50,898 bases of DNA from Phycicoccus flavus (GTDB lineage: Bacteria; Actinomycetota; Actinomycetes; Actinomycetales; Dermatophilaceae), in contig NZ_SAYU02000025.1 in the NCBI RefSeq assembly GCF_004025965.2, positions 1-50,898 on the forward strand, given 5' to 3'. The notes below the pieces were generated by a model that made no database searches, was not told the DNA's origin, and saw only the letters and a program-made list of their open reading frames with translations. The translations under genes were made by a program, and so were the position numbers. Of this stretch, positions 1 to 8,174 are shown piece after piece. Position 1 is the first letter of the stretch, and every line of letters begins with the position of its first letter.

Positions 1-1407
1 GGTGCCGTGCATGGCCCAGCGGGTGACGACGTCGCGGGCGATCGGTGGCAGGCCAAGGAGGGTCTCGAGGTCGTCGGCGACGCCGGGGTCCTGGCCGTGC
101 AGGATGGTGGTGTCGGCGAGGTGGAGCAGGTCCTTGGCGATGGTGACGGCTTGGGAGCCGGCGTCGCCGACGGAGAGCAGGTCGGCGGGCTTGTGGGCGT
201 TGGCCCACTGGATGTCGCCGCTGGAGCGGGACAGGCGTAGGTCGGCGTCGAAGGACTTCACGGCGTCGGGGCCGAGGCGCATCTGCTTCCAGACCTCGTC
301 GCGGACGGTGATCCGCAGGTCCCCCGGCGCGCTGAGCTCGCGCAGGCCGCGGCCCCAGGAGGACAGACAGGTCAGGGCGATCCCGACGGCGTCGTCCCCG
401 AGCGGCAGCAGCCGGGACAGCGACAGGGTCGCCAGGGGCGCGTCCCAATCGAGGGTGATGGTGGTGGGGGCGTCGAACAGACCAGCGAGGGCGCCGTCGA
501 CGAGCTGTCCGAGGGCGTCACGCAGCAGACGGGTCTCGTCCAGCAGCTGCCGCCCGGTGGCGTACCGGCAGTCGTGGGCGAGCTGGTCGGTGGGGTGGGC
601 CAGCAGGTGCCACACCGCGGGGATCGTGGTCTCGCGCAATTGGCTGGCGCCGGTGGTGTACCCGGTGAGGTCGCGCAGCGCGGCCTTGAGGACCTGTTCT
701 TCGACGGGCCCGAACGGCACCGGGGAGGCGCCGACGCGTTGGGAGCCGACGAGCCCGCGCAGGAGGGTGAGCCAGCGGGTGAAGACGATCCCGGCCCGCG
801 CGGTCGCCTGGGTGCGGTCCAGCCGTTCCCACCCGTCGCGCAGGGGTCCGAGGTCGAGGGGGTTGATCCGGGCGGGCAGGCCGGGCCCGACCGTGATGGG
901 TTCGACGCCGAGGAGGCGGGCGAGGGGTTCGTACTCGTCCTTGGGGTCGCCGAGGATGAGTGCCTTGTAGCCGAAGTCGAGCATGCGCAGGATGAACGCC
1001 TTCGTGGTGGCGGACTTGCCGCGGCCGGGCTTTCCGAAGCAGATGACGTTGGGGTTGGTGACTGAGACGTCGTCGCGGACGGTCCAGCCGAGCGGGTCGG
1101 CGTAGAACGCGCCACCGGCCAGGACGTCGATGCCGATCTGGGCCCCGGTGGGCGGCAGGCCGGGGGTGGCGACCAGTGGCCACAGCACTGGGGCCTGGTC
1201 GGTGGTCATCCGCCAGGTGGAGACCGGTGGGGTCGGGGAGGCGGCCCAGCCGCGTCCGGGGCGGCGGGGGCCGCGGGGCGGTGCGGGCCGGAACAACCGC
1301 GGAGCAGCATCGGGCGCGGCCTGCGTGGGGGTGGCGGGGAGGTCGTGGCCGGTGTCCCGGAGCAGCTGGGCGACGCCGCGACCGGGCAGCGGCGGGCGGG
1401 GGGTCAT
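1..1407 (-). CDS. VirB4/TraC-type conjugative ATPase (C-terminus outside window)
   Basis: Energising ATPase of a type IV secretion/conjugation machine, acting at the inner face of the membrane. The minus-strand frame from ATG at 1407 stays open to base 1 (469 codons) and runs off the window. A Walker A motif GKPGRGKS lies at residues 125-132, followed by a typical VirB4-like stretch (GYKALILGDPKDEYEPLAR) at the first strand after the P-loop. The N-terminal 60 residues are proline- and arginine-rich. The start overlaps the stop of the upstream SCO6880-family gene by four bases (ATGA), so the two are translationally coupled. Walker B cannot be checked within the part seen. The family call rests on the P-loop context and the neighbouring genes. 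Confidence 0.85.
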   Translation of the reverse strand, partial: MTPRPPLPGRGVAQLLRDTGHDLPATPTQAAPDAAPRLFRPAPPRGPRRPGRGWAASPTPPVSTWRMTTDQAPVLWPLVATPGLPPTGAQIGIDVLAGGAFYADPLGWTVRDDVSVTNPNVICFGKPGRGKSATTKAFILRMLDFGYKALILGDPKDEYEPLARLLGVEPITVGPGLPARINPLDLGPLRDGWERLDRTQATARAGIVFTRWLTLLRGLVGSQRVGASPVPFGPVEEQVLKAALRDLTGYTTGASQLRETTIPAVWHLLAHPTDQLAHDCRYATGRQLLDETRLLRDALGQLVDGALAGLFDAPTTITLDWDAPLATLSLSRLLPLGDDAVGIALTCLSSWGRGLRELSAPGDLRITVRDEVWKQMRLGPDAVKSFDADLRLSRSSGDIQWANAHKPADLLSVGDAGSQAVTIAKDLLHLADTTILHGQDPGVADDLETLLGLPPIARDVVTRWAMHGT

Positions 1408-2930
1408 GACCGGCCCCAAGTAAGCGAGACCCCGAGGGGGATGGTGGCGGCGGCGAACGCGGTGTCCTGGGAGAGGTCCAGGCGCAGCGGCGCGAAACCG
1501 GCGGCGCGGATGGAGGCATCGAGGCGGCGGCCGTGCTCGGCGATGCGAGCGGTCTTGGCGGAGGTGACGGTGACGACCGCGTACGGGCGGGTCAGGGCGT
1601 GCCCCCGGGCCCGACCGGCGTCCAGACCACGCACGCGGGCGGTCTCGTGCGCGGAGCGGGCGGACTGTCGCATGCCGGCCCTGGCGCGCAACCCCTCGGC
1701 CATGTCCGCGGACCATTCGCTGGAGGCGGTCTGCCGTCCCGCGACCCTGGTCGGGACGATCGGGTAGGCGACGAGCAGGGAGCGCCGCTCCCCTGCCCCC
1801 GGCACGAGGACCGGGGCGAGGGCACCCATGACGGCGCCCTGGACCGGCAGGGCGAGGGTGGCCGACACCGAGTTCCACGCGTCGTGCGAGTAGTGCCGCA
1901 CGGCCGGGTCGGCACCGGAAGGCCCGGCCAGCGTCCACGGCACCTCCGCCACGCCCGGACTGCCGGAGCGGTGGGCGGTGAGGGCGTCGACGATCCCGGC
2001 GCGGTCGCCCGGGGCGAACCCGGTCCGGCACGCCGCCGCGAGCTCCGGGGAGGTCAGCCAGGCCACGTCGCTCGCCCCGAGCCCGCCGCGCAGGTGGGCC
2101 TCGACCTCGGCCATCACCCCGGCCAGGACCCGGGCCCGTCCCTCGAGGCCGCCGCCGGCCTCCCGCGCCGGGCGGCCCAGCCGCGCCTCAGGGACAAGGG
2201 CGGTCACGAACGTCTCAGTGCGGACCGCGGCAGAGGTCAGCATCGCCTGCAGCTCGTCGTTGACCGCGCGCGGCGTCGCGGGGGCAGCCGGGGTGCGGTG
2301 CCGGGCGGTCCAGGCGTCGCGTTCGGCGCCGTCCTCGGGGACGGTGCGGACCATGACCTGGATCTCCTGCACGAGGTCGGCGGCACCGGCAGCGTCGAGC
2401 AGCCCGGTCAGCCCGGCGCCATACCGGTCTCGCTCGGCCGGTTCGCTCATCCCGATCCCGGGGTGGACCACCGCCGCGACGACCGCCCAGGTGCGCGCGG
2501 CATGATGCTGCACGAGCGCCACCCGCCGCCCCGCAGGCCCGCCGGGTGGGGCGTCGTGGACGGTGATAGCGGCCAACACCCCCGGCAGATCCGGCACACC
2601 TAGGTCAGAGACCTGCCCGGTGGAAGCGTGGGCGGTGAACCGGGACCAGCCGAACCTCCGACCGGCGGCATGTGCGAGGGACGCGACCAGCCAACCCGTC
2701 GCGGAACGGCCCCGCACCGGGGTCACGACAAGCACCGCGAGGACGGCCCAGACTGCCAGCCAGGTCCCCGCCGAAGCCCAGGCACCAGCCGACACCTGCC
2801 ACAGGGCGGGCAGAATCCCGGTGGTGACCGCGGCCAGCTGCCACCCGGTCAGCCCGAAGAAGAACCCGGGCCGGGCGGTGGAGTAGTCCCGGTAAACGGT
2901 CGGCGCCGTGGCGCTGCGGTCGGTGGCCAT
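1404..2930 (-). CDS. SCO6880-family conjugation protein
   Basis: A 508-residue protein of the actinobacterial SCO6880 family, which is found in conjugative elements next to VirB4-like ATPases and TrbL-like proteins. Two adjacent membrane helices lie near the N-terminus (about residues 22-44 and 56-72), preceded by a short cytoplasmic lead (VYRDYSTARPGFFFGLTG). The remaining ~430 residues form a soluble domain. The arrangement resembles PrgI/EccE-like membrane-anchored components, but a precise biochemical role is not established. It starts two bases after the stop of the upstream TrbL-like gene and overlaps the downstream VirB4 gene by ATGA, placing it in the middle of the transfer operon. 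Confidence 0.8.
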   Translation of the reverse strand: MATDRSATAPTVYRDYSTARPGFFFGLTGWQLAAVTTGILPALWQVSAGAWASAGTWLAVWAVLAVLVVTPVRGRSATGWLVASLAHAAGRRFGWSRFTAHASTGQVSDLGVPDLPGVLAAITVHDAPPGGPAGRRVALVQHHAARTWAVVAAVVHPGIGMSEPAERDRYGAGLTGLLDAAGAADLVQEIQVMVRTVPEDGAERDAWTARHRTPAAPATPRAVNDELQAMLTSAAVRTETFVTALVPEARLGRPAREAGGGLEGRARVLAGVMAEVEAHLRGGLGASDVAWLTSPELAAACRTGFAPGDRAGIVDALTAHRSGSPGVAEVPWTLAGPSGADPAVRHYSHDAWNSVSATLALPVQGAVMGALAPVLVPGAGERRSLLVAYPIVPTRVAGRQTASSEWSADMAEGLRARAGMRQSARSAHETARVRGLDAGRARGHALTRPYAVVTVTSAKTARIAEHGRRLDASIRAAGFAPLRLDLSQDTAFAAATIPLGVSLTWGRS

Positions 2931-2932
2931 GG

Positions 2933-4357
2933 TCAGACCGGCACAATCGGGACGGCCGCCGCGGCGGCACCGGCCTCACCCGCGGCGACGCCGCCCGTAG
3001 CGGCCGCGCCAGCCCCGGAGCCGGCGGGGGCACCGAGCGGTCCGCCCGCCGAGGGGGCCGGTGAGGCGGCGGGGTCGGGCAGCTCGCCGCGGGCGTCCGG
3101 GAACGCCTGGGCGCTACGCGTCCCGGACCCGGCACGGGCGGCGGGTGGGGTGTCGGGGATGTAGGTGTTGTGGCCGACGCCCATCTGGTTGGTGGCGTCC
3201 GCGCCGACCGCGGCGAGGCTGCCGCCGAGCCCGGCCGCCGCCCCGAGGGCGCTGCCGGCCGCGGACCCCAGCGCGCCGCCGACGGTGCCGAGGAACCCGC
3301 TGGCGGACTGGGTGAAGCGGGTCGTGGTCGCGGCCTCCCCGCCGGCCTCGCCGGCGGCGCGGCCGACGTCGTCGCTGCTGGACGCCATGAGCCCTGCCCC
3401 ACCGAACGCTGCGCCGGCGGTACCGGGGAGGAGCCCGCCAAGGCCGCCGGCGCTGGCCATCCCGGCGCGCATCGCGGCCCCGGAGGAGGTGCCGGGGTCG
3501 ACGAACGCGAGCAGCTTGAACAGGGCCAGCGGCGCGAAGGTCGAGACGAGCAGGAGCATCACCCCGGGGACGGCGGACCCGACGGCCGCGGCCAGGCTTC
3601 GGGACTCGCCCGTGACGACGCTGGTGGACAGCTGCGCCCCGGCCCCCAGGACCAGGGCCATCAGGGGTGGGGTGAGGGCGGCGGCGTGGGTCCAGCGGAC
3701 GCTCTTCCAGAACCAGGACTGCCCGACGTCGGCGACCAGCCCGGCGGCGGCGACCGGGGCGGTCACGGTCAGCACGACGAGGGCGGCGCCGCGGGCCAGG
3801 AGGACCACGAGGTGCCCGACCGCGGCCAGCATCACCAGCACCCCCAACACCCCGAGCACGGTGGCGAGGGTGCCGTCGGTGACGTCCTCGACCGTGACCT
3901 CGCCCCAGGGTTGCCAGGCGGTCCATAAGTCGACGCCGAGGGTGGCGCGCATGACCGCCTTCGTCAGGCCGGAGCAGGCGGCGAGCAGGGCGATGACGTA
4001 GGCGGTCCAGCACGCCCAGACCATGACGAACTGGCCCGACCCCAGCAGCATCCGCGCCACCGACCGGCCGTCCCGGCGCAGCGCCGCGGTCCCGGCCTGG
4101 ACCGCGATGAGCACGACGACGAGGGTGAGCGCGACCCATGCGGTGAGCCGGTAGGTCGAGGCCAGCGGCCCCGTGTCCGACAGGTCCGGGGTGAGGAACT
4201 CGTCGAGCAGGCCGAGGACCAGCCGCAGCAGCCACAGTCCGGCGTTCCAGATCCCGAGCATCGCGACCGTCCACGCGTCGGCGACGACCTTGCCGGCGGC
4301 GTTGCCGAGGGCGGTGAACGGGTTGACCACGTCATCCCAGCCTTCTGTGACGACCAT
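2933..4357 (-). CDS. TrbL/VirB6-like polytopic conjugation membrane protein
   Basis: A 474-residue integral membrane protein, likely the inner-membrane channel component of the mating apparatus. ATG at 4357 was chosen over longer in-frame starts because upstream sequence is the coding frame of the neighbouring gene. Hydrophobic helices begin with AWTVAMLGIWNAGLWLLRLV and recur through about residue 300. The last ~170 residues are Gly/Ala/Ser-rich, low in complexity and lack clear helices, as is common for the cytoplasmic tail of TrbL/VirB6 proteins. Flanking genes are five bases upstream and two bases downstream. The family is inferred from topology and position between SCO6880 and VirB4 homologues, not from a single catalytic motif. 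Confidence 0.75.
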   Translation of the reverse strand: MVVTEGWDDVVNPFTALGNAAGKVVADAWTVAMLGIWNAGLWLLRLVLGLLDEFLTPDLSDTGPLASTYRLTAWVALTLVVVLIAVQAGTAALRRDGRSVARMLLGSGQFVMVWACWTAYVIALLAACSGLTKAVMRATLGVDLWTAWQPWGEVTVEDVTDGTLATVLGVLGVLVMLAAVGHLVVLLARGAALVVLTVTAPVAAAGLVADVGQSWFWKSVRWTHAAALTPPLMALVLGAGAQLSTSVVTGESRSLAAAVGSAVPGVMLLLVSTFAPLALFKLLAFVDPGTSSGAAMRAGMASAGGLGGLLPGTAGAAFGGAGLMASSSDDVGRAAGEAGGEAATTTRFTQSASGFLGTVGGALGSAAGSALGAAAGLGGSLAAVGADATNQMGVGHNTYIPDTPPAARAGSGTRSAQAFPDARGELPDPAASPAPSAGGPLGAPAGSGAGAAATGGVAAGEAGAAAAAVPIVPV

Positions 4358-4362
4358 GGTGC

Positions 4363-5163
4363 TCAGTCCTGCCCGGCATGGGTCCAGGGCCGCCAGCCGG
4401 CGTCGGCCGCGGCCTGGGTGCCTGGCCAGGTCGACGGTGCCGCCGCGGGCTGCGCGCCGGGACCGATCTGCCAGCGGCCGGCGCGCCAAACCGTCCGCTC
4501 GCAGTGCCCGTACGCCATGGAGTGGGCGGAGGCGAGGGTGGCGTCGACCCGCAGCAGCACGCAGGCCAGCACCCAGTCCGGTCCGTCGACGCCCTTGACC
4601 TGGGCGGCGACCGGGGTGGCCGTCACCACCGGTGTCGCCTCGGCCGGCGCGCCGGCACTGACCGTGGCGGTGGTGAAGGCGTGGACGTTGGCCGTCATCA
4701 CCCACTCCCCCACCGCCGGGGCCCCCGGGGCGCTCCACGCCGCGTGCACGTCCTGGGTGGTCTCCGGGTCCATGGCGGTCAGGACGGTGGCGTCGATCGC
4801 GGCCAGCTGGCCGAGCGCCCCGGCCGGCGTGCGCGGGAACCCGGTCGGGACACCGGCGGGCCCCAGACCCGTTGCCGCGGGGACCGTGATCAACGGAACA
4901 GGTGTCGTGGCGGGGGCCGCCGGCCGTGCGGCCGCGGAGTCGACGGACGCCATCGGGGCGGCCGCGACCTCGTCCCGCGTCGTCGGTCCGGGCGTGGCCG
5001 TCGGTGCCGTCCGCACCGCGGGGGCCTCCGGGTGCCGGTGGGTGGCGGCGTCCCAGGCCGTGTAGCCCAGCCCAGCCAGAAGCACGATGGCGGTCGTTGC
5101 CGTGGCGGCGAGGGTGACGGTGAGGCGGCGGCGCGTCCACGCTTGGGGTGCCGTGGTGTTCAT
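4363..5163 (-). CDS. Membrane-anchored conjugation operon protein of unknown function
   Basis: A 266-residue protein starting at ATG 5163, which overlaps the stop of the small upstream membrane gene (TGATG). A basic N-terminus (RRRLTV) is followed by one membrane helix at about residues 15-37. A Pro/Thr/Ala-rich linker then leads to an extracytoplasmic domain of about 150 residues with two cysteines (LACVLLRV and YGHCERTVW), which could form a disulphide outside the membrane. Topology resembles VirB8/TcpC-type assembly factors: one N-terminal helix with a periplasm-equivalent globular domain. I see no diagnostic motif, so VirB8-like function is only a positional guess. Confidence 0.6.
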   Translation of the reverse strand: MNTTAPQAWTRRRLTVTLAATATTAIVLLAGLGYTAWDAATHRHPEAPAVRTAPTATPGPTTRDEVAAAPMASVDSAAARPAAPATTPVPLITVPAATGLGPAGVPTGFPRTPAGALGQLAAIDATVLTAMDPETTQDVHAAWSAPGAPAVGEWVMTANVHAFTTATVSAGAPAEATPVVTATPVAAQVKGVDGPDWVLACVLLRVDATLASAHSMAYGHCERTVWRAGRWQIGPGAQPAAAPSTWPGTQAAADAGWRPWTHAGQD

Positions 5164-5465
5164 CAGACGCACCCGGACCCGGTCATGGCGCGCACGATCC
5201 CGGGCAGGACGAGGTAGCCGACGATGGCGACGAAGACGACGACGATCCCGACGACGCTGGCCTTGGAGGCGTGCGGCATCCCGAAGACGCGGCCGGCGAC
5301 GGCACCGCCGATCCCGACGATGACGCCGAGGACGAAGAGCATTCCGACGCCCCACACGACGTAGCCCATCAGCTGGTCGGCGTACTGCTGCGCCCCGGGT
5401 GGCGCCTGCGGGCAGATCCTTGCCGGCACCGCCAGGACCGAGGCGGGGACGTGGAGAACAGTCAT
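5163..5465 (-). CDS. Small two-helix membrane protein of the transfer operon
   Basis: A 100-residue protein with two strong membrane helices, about residues 33-58 (starting GYVVWGVGMLFVLGVIVG) and 68-92. A short basic/polar loop (RVFGMPHASK) separates them. ATG 5465 overlaps the upstream ParA-like stop (ATGA), and its own stop overlaps the next start. Size and two-helix hairpin topology resemble VirB2/TrbC pilins and related small channel subunits, and the gene sits directly upstream of the VirB8-like and TrbL-like candidates. No signal peptidase site is obvious. Pilin-like identity is an inference from topology and context. Confidence 0.6.
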   Translation of the reverse strand: MTVLHVPASVLAVPARICPQAPPGAQQYADQLMGYVVWGVGMLFVLGVIVGIGGAVAGRVFGMPHASKASVVGIVVVFVAIVGYLVLPGIVRAMTGSGCV

Positions 5466-6238
5466 GGGGTGGTCCTTCCAGGCAGGGCGGCTTGCAGCAG
5501 CCGGTCGGCGGCGTGGAGCAGTCGTGGCGGGATCGGGGTGGAGTCGAGGCCGCGGGTGGCCAGTCGGGCGTCCCACAGGACGGGAACGACCCGGTCCGCT
5601 GTCAGGTGCAGGCCGGTGGTGACGGCGTCGAGAGCGGCGTTGACCGCTCGGTCGCGGTGTCGCGCTCCGACGAGGGCGACGGTCGGAAGCGCGTGCCTGA
5701 GCTGGTGCAGTGACAGCTCGAGCCGCCGCAGCCCTGGGACTGTGGCGGGTACCACGACGACGAGCGGGCCAGGGCGCCGGAGCAGCTCGGCCAGCCAGCC
5801 CGTCCCGGCCAGGACCGTCCCGGGGTCCCAGGCCACGTCGACGATGACCGGCGCCTGCCCCTGCGCAGGGACCGGGACCTCGCCCGGGACGCGGACCGGT
5901 CCGGCGGGTCGGACCAGGGCGACCGGGCCGCGGGTGCCGCGGGCCCAACCAGCCGCGTCGGGGCCGAGCTCGGCCGTCGCCGCAGCGGCCAGCCCGGACG
6001 TCGCGGGGCCGGCGCACTCCAGCACCGTGCCGGTTCCTGCGGCGGTGGCCATCGCGAGGGCGACGGTGGTGGCGCCCGAACTGGCGCAGGCCCCCACGAC
6101 GGGAATGACCGGGCCGGAGTGGTCCCATCTCTGCGCGGCCGGTGGCGTCGGATGCGTCCGGTAGGCGCCGGCGACAGTCGCCCGGTAAGCCCGCTGCAAC
6201 TCGGCCACGCTGACCGGCCGGGTCGCGATAGCGGTCAT
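5462..6238 (-). CDS. ParA/MinD-like protein with degenerate P-loop
   Basis: A 258-residue protein of the SIMIBI/ParA fold. The N-terminal nucleotide-binding segment reads VIPVVGACASSGATTVALAM, where ParA proteins normally have KGGxGKTT. The invariant P-loop lysine is replaced by alanine, so ATP hydrolysis, and perhaps binding, is doubtful. Later hydrophobic strands (APVIVDVAWDPG and GPLVVVVPAT) match the switch strands of the fold. ATG 6238 overlaps the upstream stop and the gene overlaps the downstream small membrane gene, so it is translated with the transfer operon. A structural or localisation role at the mating complex is more likely than plasmid partitioning, but this is not shown by the sequence. 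Confidence 0.6.
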   Translation of the reverse strand: MTAIATRPVSVAELQRAYRATVAGAYRTHPTPPAAQRWDHSGPVIPVVGACASSGATTVALAMATAAGTGTVLECAGPATSGLAAAATAELGPDAAGWARGTRGPVALVRPAGPVRVPGEVPVPAQGQAPVIVDVAWDPGTVLAGTGWLAELLRRPGPLVVVVPATVPGLRRLELSLHQLRHALPTVALVGARHRDRAVNAALDAVTTGLHLTADRVVPVLWDARLATRGLDSTPIPPRLLHAADRLLQAALPGRTTP

Positions 6239-7020
6239 GCCGGGACCTGCTGGGCGTACGCGCCGGCCAGGGCGTCCAGGGCGCGGGCGGCGCGACGGCG
6301 GACCTGCCGGTCCGACAGGCACGTCTCGGCGGCGACGGCCAGGCCCGCGCGACGGGTCACGAGCCCGGCCCGGGATCGGGTGGCGTCATTCTCGCGGCTC
6401 TCCTCGGCCAGGCGGACCAGCAGGTCCCGGTCGGTGTCGCTGATGACCCGCTCCGCCACGGCGACCTGAAGGATCGCCGCGGCTTGGCCGGGTGGTGGGG
6501 CGGTCTGGGCCGGTGCGGGGAAGCGATGCCAGTCCGGGTCGAGCGGGTCCACGAGCATGGACCGGGCCCACGTGGGATCTCTCGGCGCCGTGAGCCCGAG
6601 GTCGCGCCGGACCGCGACCCGGACCCGGGCCAGGAGGTTGGCGGCAACCTTGTGCCTGGCCGATGACGGCAGCGTGCGGACCTCGAGCCACAGCTGGGCT
6701 GCGACCAGCTCGTCGACGACAGGGGTGGCGTGCTGCAGCGCGCGGGCGATGGTGATCGCGCCGGGCACCAGGGCCCAGGCCAGGGTGGCGGCCGCCGGTA
6801 CCTCGTCGAGACCGTCGCGGCTGCCGAGCCGCCCCAGTGCGCACACGACGTCGTTGCGTGGCTCCACGTCCAGGGACTGCATCCACGCGCGGAGGCCGGC
6901 GAGAGCCGGCGCGGGGGCCAACGCCGGATACAGCGCCTCCCACCGAGGCCATTGCTGCTGCGCGGTCTGCAGCAGCTCCGTCTCTGGACCCTCCAGGCCC
7001 AGCTGTGCTGCGACACTCAC
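6235..7020 (-). CDS. First gene of transfer operon, alpha-helical protein of unknown function
   Basis: A 261-residue, largely helical protein starting at ATG 7020, with a moderate ribosome site (GAGAGGAG) upstream. I do not recognise the family. The last ~60 residues contain a basic helical segment (LSDRQVRRRAARALDALAG) preceded by SRAGLVTRRAGLAVAAE, which could be a helix-turn-helix. A regulatory role would fit its place as the promoter-proximal gene of the transfer operon. Its stop overlaps the next start by ATGA. There are no membrane segments or cysteine motifs. Confidence 0.55.
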   Translation of the reverse strand: MSVAAQLGLEGPETELLQTAQQQWPRWEALYPALAPAPALAGLRAWMQSLDVEPRNDVVCALGRLGSRDGLDEVPAAATLAWALVPGAITIARALQHATPVVDELVAAQLWLEVRTLPSSARHKVAANLLARVRVAVRRDLGLTAPRDPTWARSMLVDPLDPDWHRFPAPAQTAPPPGQAAAILQVAVAERVISDTDRDLLVRLAEESRENDATRSRAGLVTRRAGLAVAAETCLSDRQVRRRAARALDALAGAYAQQVPA

Positions 7021-7356
7021 GATTGCGCTCCTCTCGCCGTGGTCTTCACGACGAGAAAGGTGCGCGGCTCACGTACCCGGACTCGTACCCGGAACGCTCG
7101 CACCTTCCCTCTCTATGACTATCCCGGTGCTGGGTACAAAGTCTCTGACCAGCAGCGATGCAACGTACCTAGGAAACTTCCGCAGACTGCGCGTCTGGGT
7201 GCCATGGGCCGCATCAGAGGACCGGCCTACAGCCGAGAATCTGGGCGGTACCGTCACCGAGGGTGGCTGTCCCGAGGAGTCTTGTTGTCATCCCGTTAGG
7301 GATCGCTAGGGTTCCGACGACTGCATTCCTGCTGCCTTCTTCAAGGAGACCACCCC
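7021..7356. other. Divergent intergenic region between transfer operon and lsr2
   Basis: About 336 bases without a convincing gene, separating the minus-strand transfer operon from the plus-strand lsr2 gene. The lsr2 promoter candidate is annotated separately. A promoter for the transfer operon must also lie here, but I could not pick a convincing minus-strand -35/-10 pair. Short ORFs on the plus strand have no coding character. Confidence 0.6.
7285..7312 (+). promoter_or_regulatory. Candidate promoter of lsr2
   Basis: A -35 hexamer TTGTCA at 7285-7290 and a -10 hexamer TAGGGT at 7307-7312 are separated by 16 bases and lie about 45 bases upstream of the lsr2 start. The match to actinobacterial housekeeping sigma sites is reasonable (TTGnCA, TAnnnT). 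No experimental support is available. Confidence 0.45.
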
Positions 7357-7680
7357 ATGGCTCAGCGCACCGTCACCATCCTGTCCGATGACCTGGATGG
7401 GAAAGAGAGCGCGGACATCGAGACCGTGCAGTTCGGGTTCGACGGGGCGACCTACGAGATCGACCTGTCGAAGAAGAACCGTGCCGCCTTCGAGAAGGCG
7501 CTCAGCCCGTACCTGGAGGCGGCCCGGAAGACCGCACCCTCGCCCCGTCGCTCTGCGCCAGCCCGCCGTCAGGCCGTCACCCCGGATGACCGCGCGTGGC
7601 TGCGCGCTAACGGCTTCCCCGACATCAAGGACCGCGGGCGCCTGCCGAAGGATGCAACGGACGCGCTCAAGCGTCGCTGA
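7357..7680 (+). CDS. lsr2: Lsr2-family nucleoid-associated xenogeneic silencer
   Basis: A 107-residue Lsr2 homologue. The N-terminal dimerisation domain starts MAQRTVTILSDDLDG and contains the family's strand pattern VQFGFDGATYEIDLS, where the FGxDG/YEIDLS core is typical. A basic linker (about residues 60-75) leads to the C-terminal DNA-binding domain with RAWLRANGF and the DRGRLP loop, the AT-hook-like RGR element that inserts into the minor groove. A strong ribosome site (CAAGGAGA) precedes the ATG. Length matches the family (about 110). Lsr2 binds AT-richer, often foreign DNA and silences it. This copy is carried by the ICE itself and sits between its two main blocks, so it probably controls element genes. 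Confidence 0.93.
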   Translation: MAQRTVTILSDDLDGKESADIETVQFGFDGATYEIDLSKKNRAAFEKALSPYLEAARKTAPSPRRSAPARRQAVTPDDRAWLRANGFPDIKDRGRLPKDATDALKRR

Positions 7681-7694
7681 CATCTTGCGGCGGG

Positions 7695-8174
7695 CTACTC
7701 CGCTGACTCGCGGGGGTCTTCGGTCGTCAGCTTGACCCCCCCGGGCCTGAGCAGGCCCAAGACCGGAGCATCGAGACGTAGTTTTGCGGCGGCGGACTGC
7801 AACGCCTCTCGCAAGTAGGGGTAGACCGCCATGATGCCCACCCTCTCGACGAATGCCTCGACGACCTCAGGGCTGATCACGACCGGCGCCTCGACCTCGT
7901 ACTGCGCTGCGGCATCAATGACATACCGAGCGTCGCGTGTTTCGCCGTGGAGCACGCAGCGCACCTCGATTCGAGTCTCCGAGTGCCGTTCCTGGATCTG
8001 TATCCCGATCTGCTGCCCCTCGTCCTCGCGGTTGACCTCATGCAGCTCGTTCTCGGAACCCGGACCGGAGGAGAGGCGTTCCGCGTGAACCTGGAAGAAG
8101 ATGATGTCACGAAGTTCCACCAAGGCTGCTAGGTCTACTACGTCATCGATGAGCCTTGGCTCCTCAGGCGCCAA
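7695..8174 (-). CDS. SecB-like chaperone (TAC-type)
   Basis: A 159-residue SecB-like protein. The C-terminal part holds the family signature MAVYPYLREALQSAAAKLRL, equivalent to the (L/F)xPYxRE...L block of SecB, followed by APVLGLLRP. The central part has the expected beta-rich pattern (TRIEVRCVLHGE, YEVEAPVVIS). Actinobacteria generally lack export SecB but carry SecB-like chaperones in toxin-antitoxin-chaperone systems such as M. tuberculosis HigBA-Rv1957, which has the similar stretch ALYPYIRE. The start overlaps the end of the upstream HTH gene by 11 bases, so the two are coupled. By analogy it would fold or protect the HTH antitoxin. The fold is fairly secure; the partner assignment is inferred. 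Confidence 0.72.
   Translation of the reverse strand: MAPEEPRLIDDVVDLAALVELRDIIFFQVHAERLSSGPGSENELHEVNREDEGQQIGIQIQERHSETRIEVRCVLHGETRDARYVIDAAAQYEVEAPVVISPEVVEAFVERVGIMAVYPYLREALQSAAAKLRLDAPVLGLLRPGGVKLTTEDPRESAE

Noticed and set aside
518-1519. 333-residue minus-strand ORF at the left edge
   Set aside because: The true gene is the open frame from 1407 with a Walker A motif; this ORF is the shifted shadow, rich in Pro/Arg/His.
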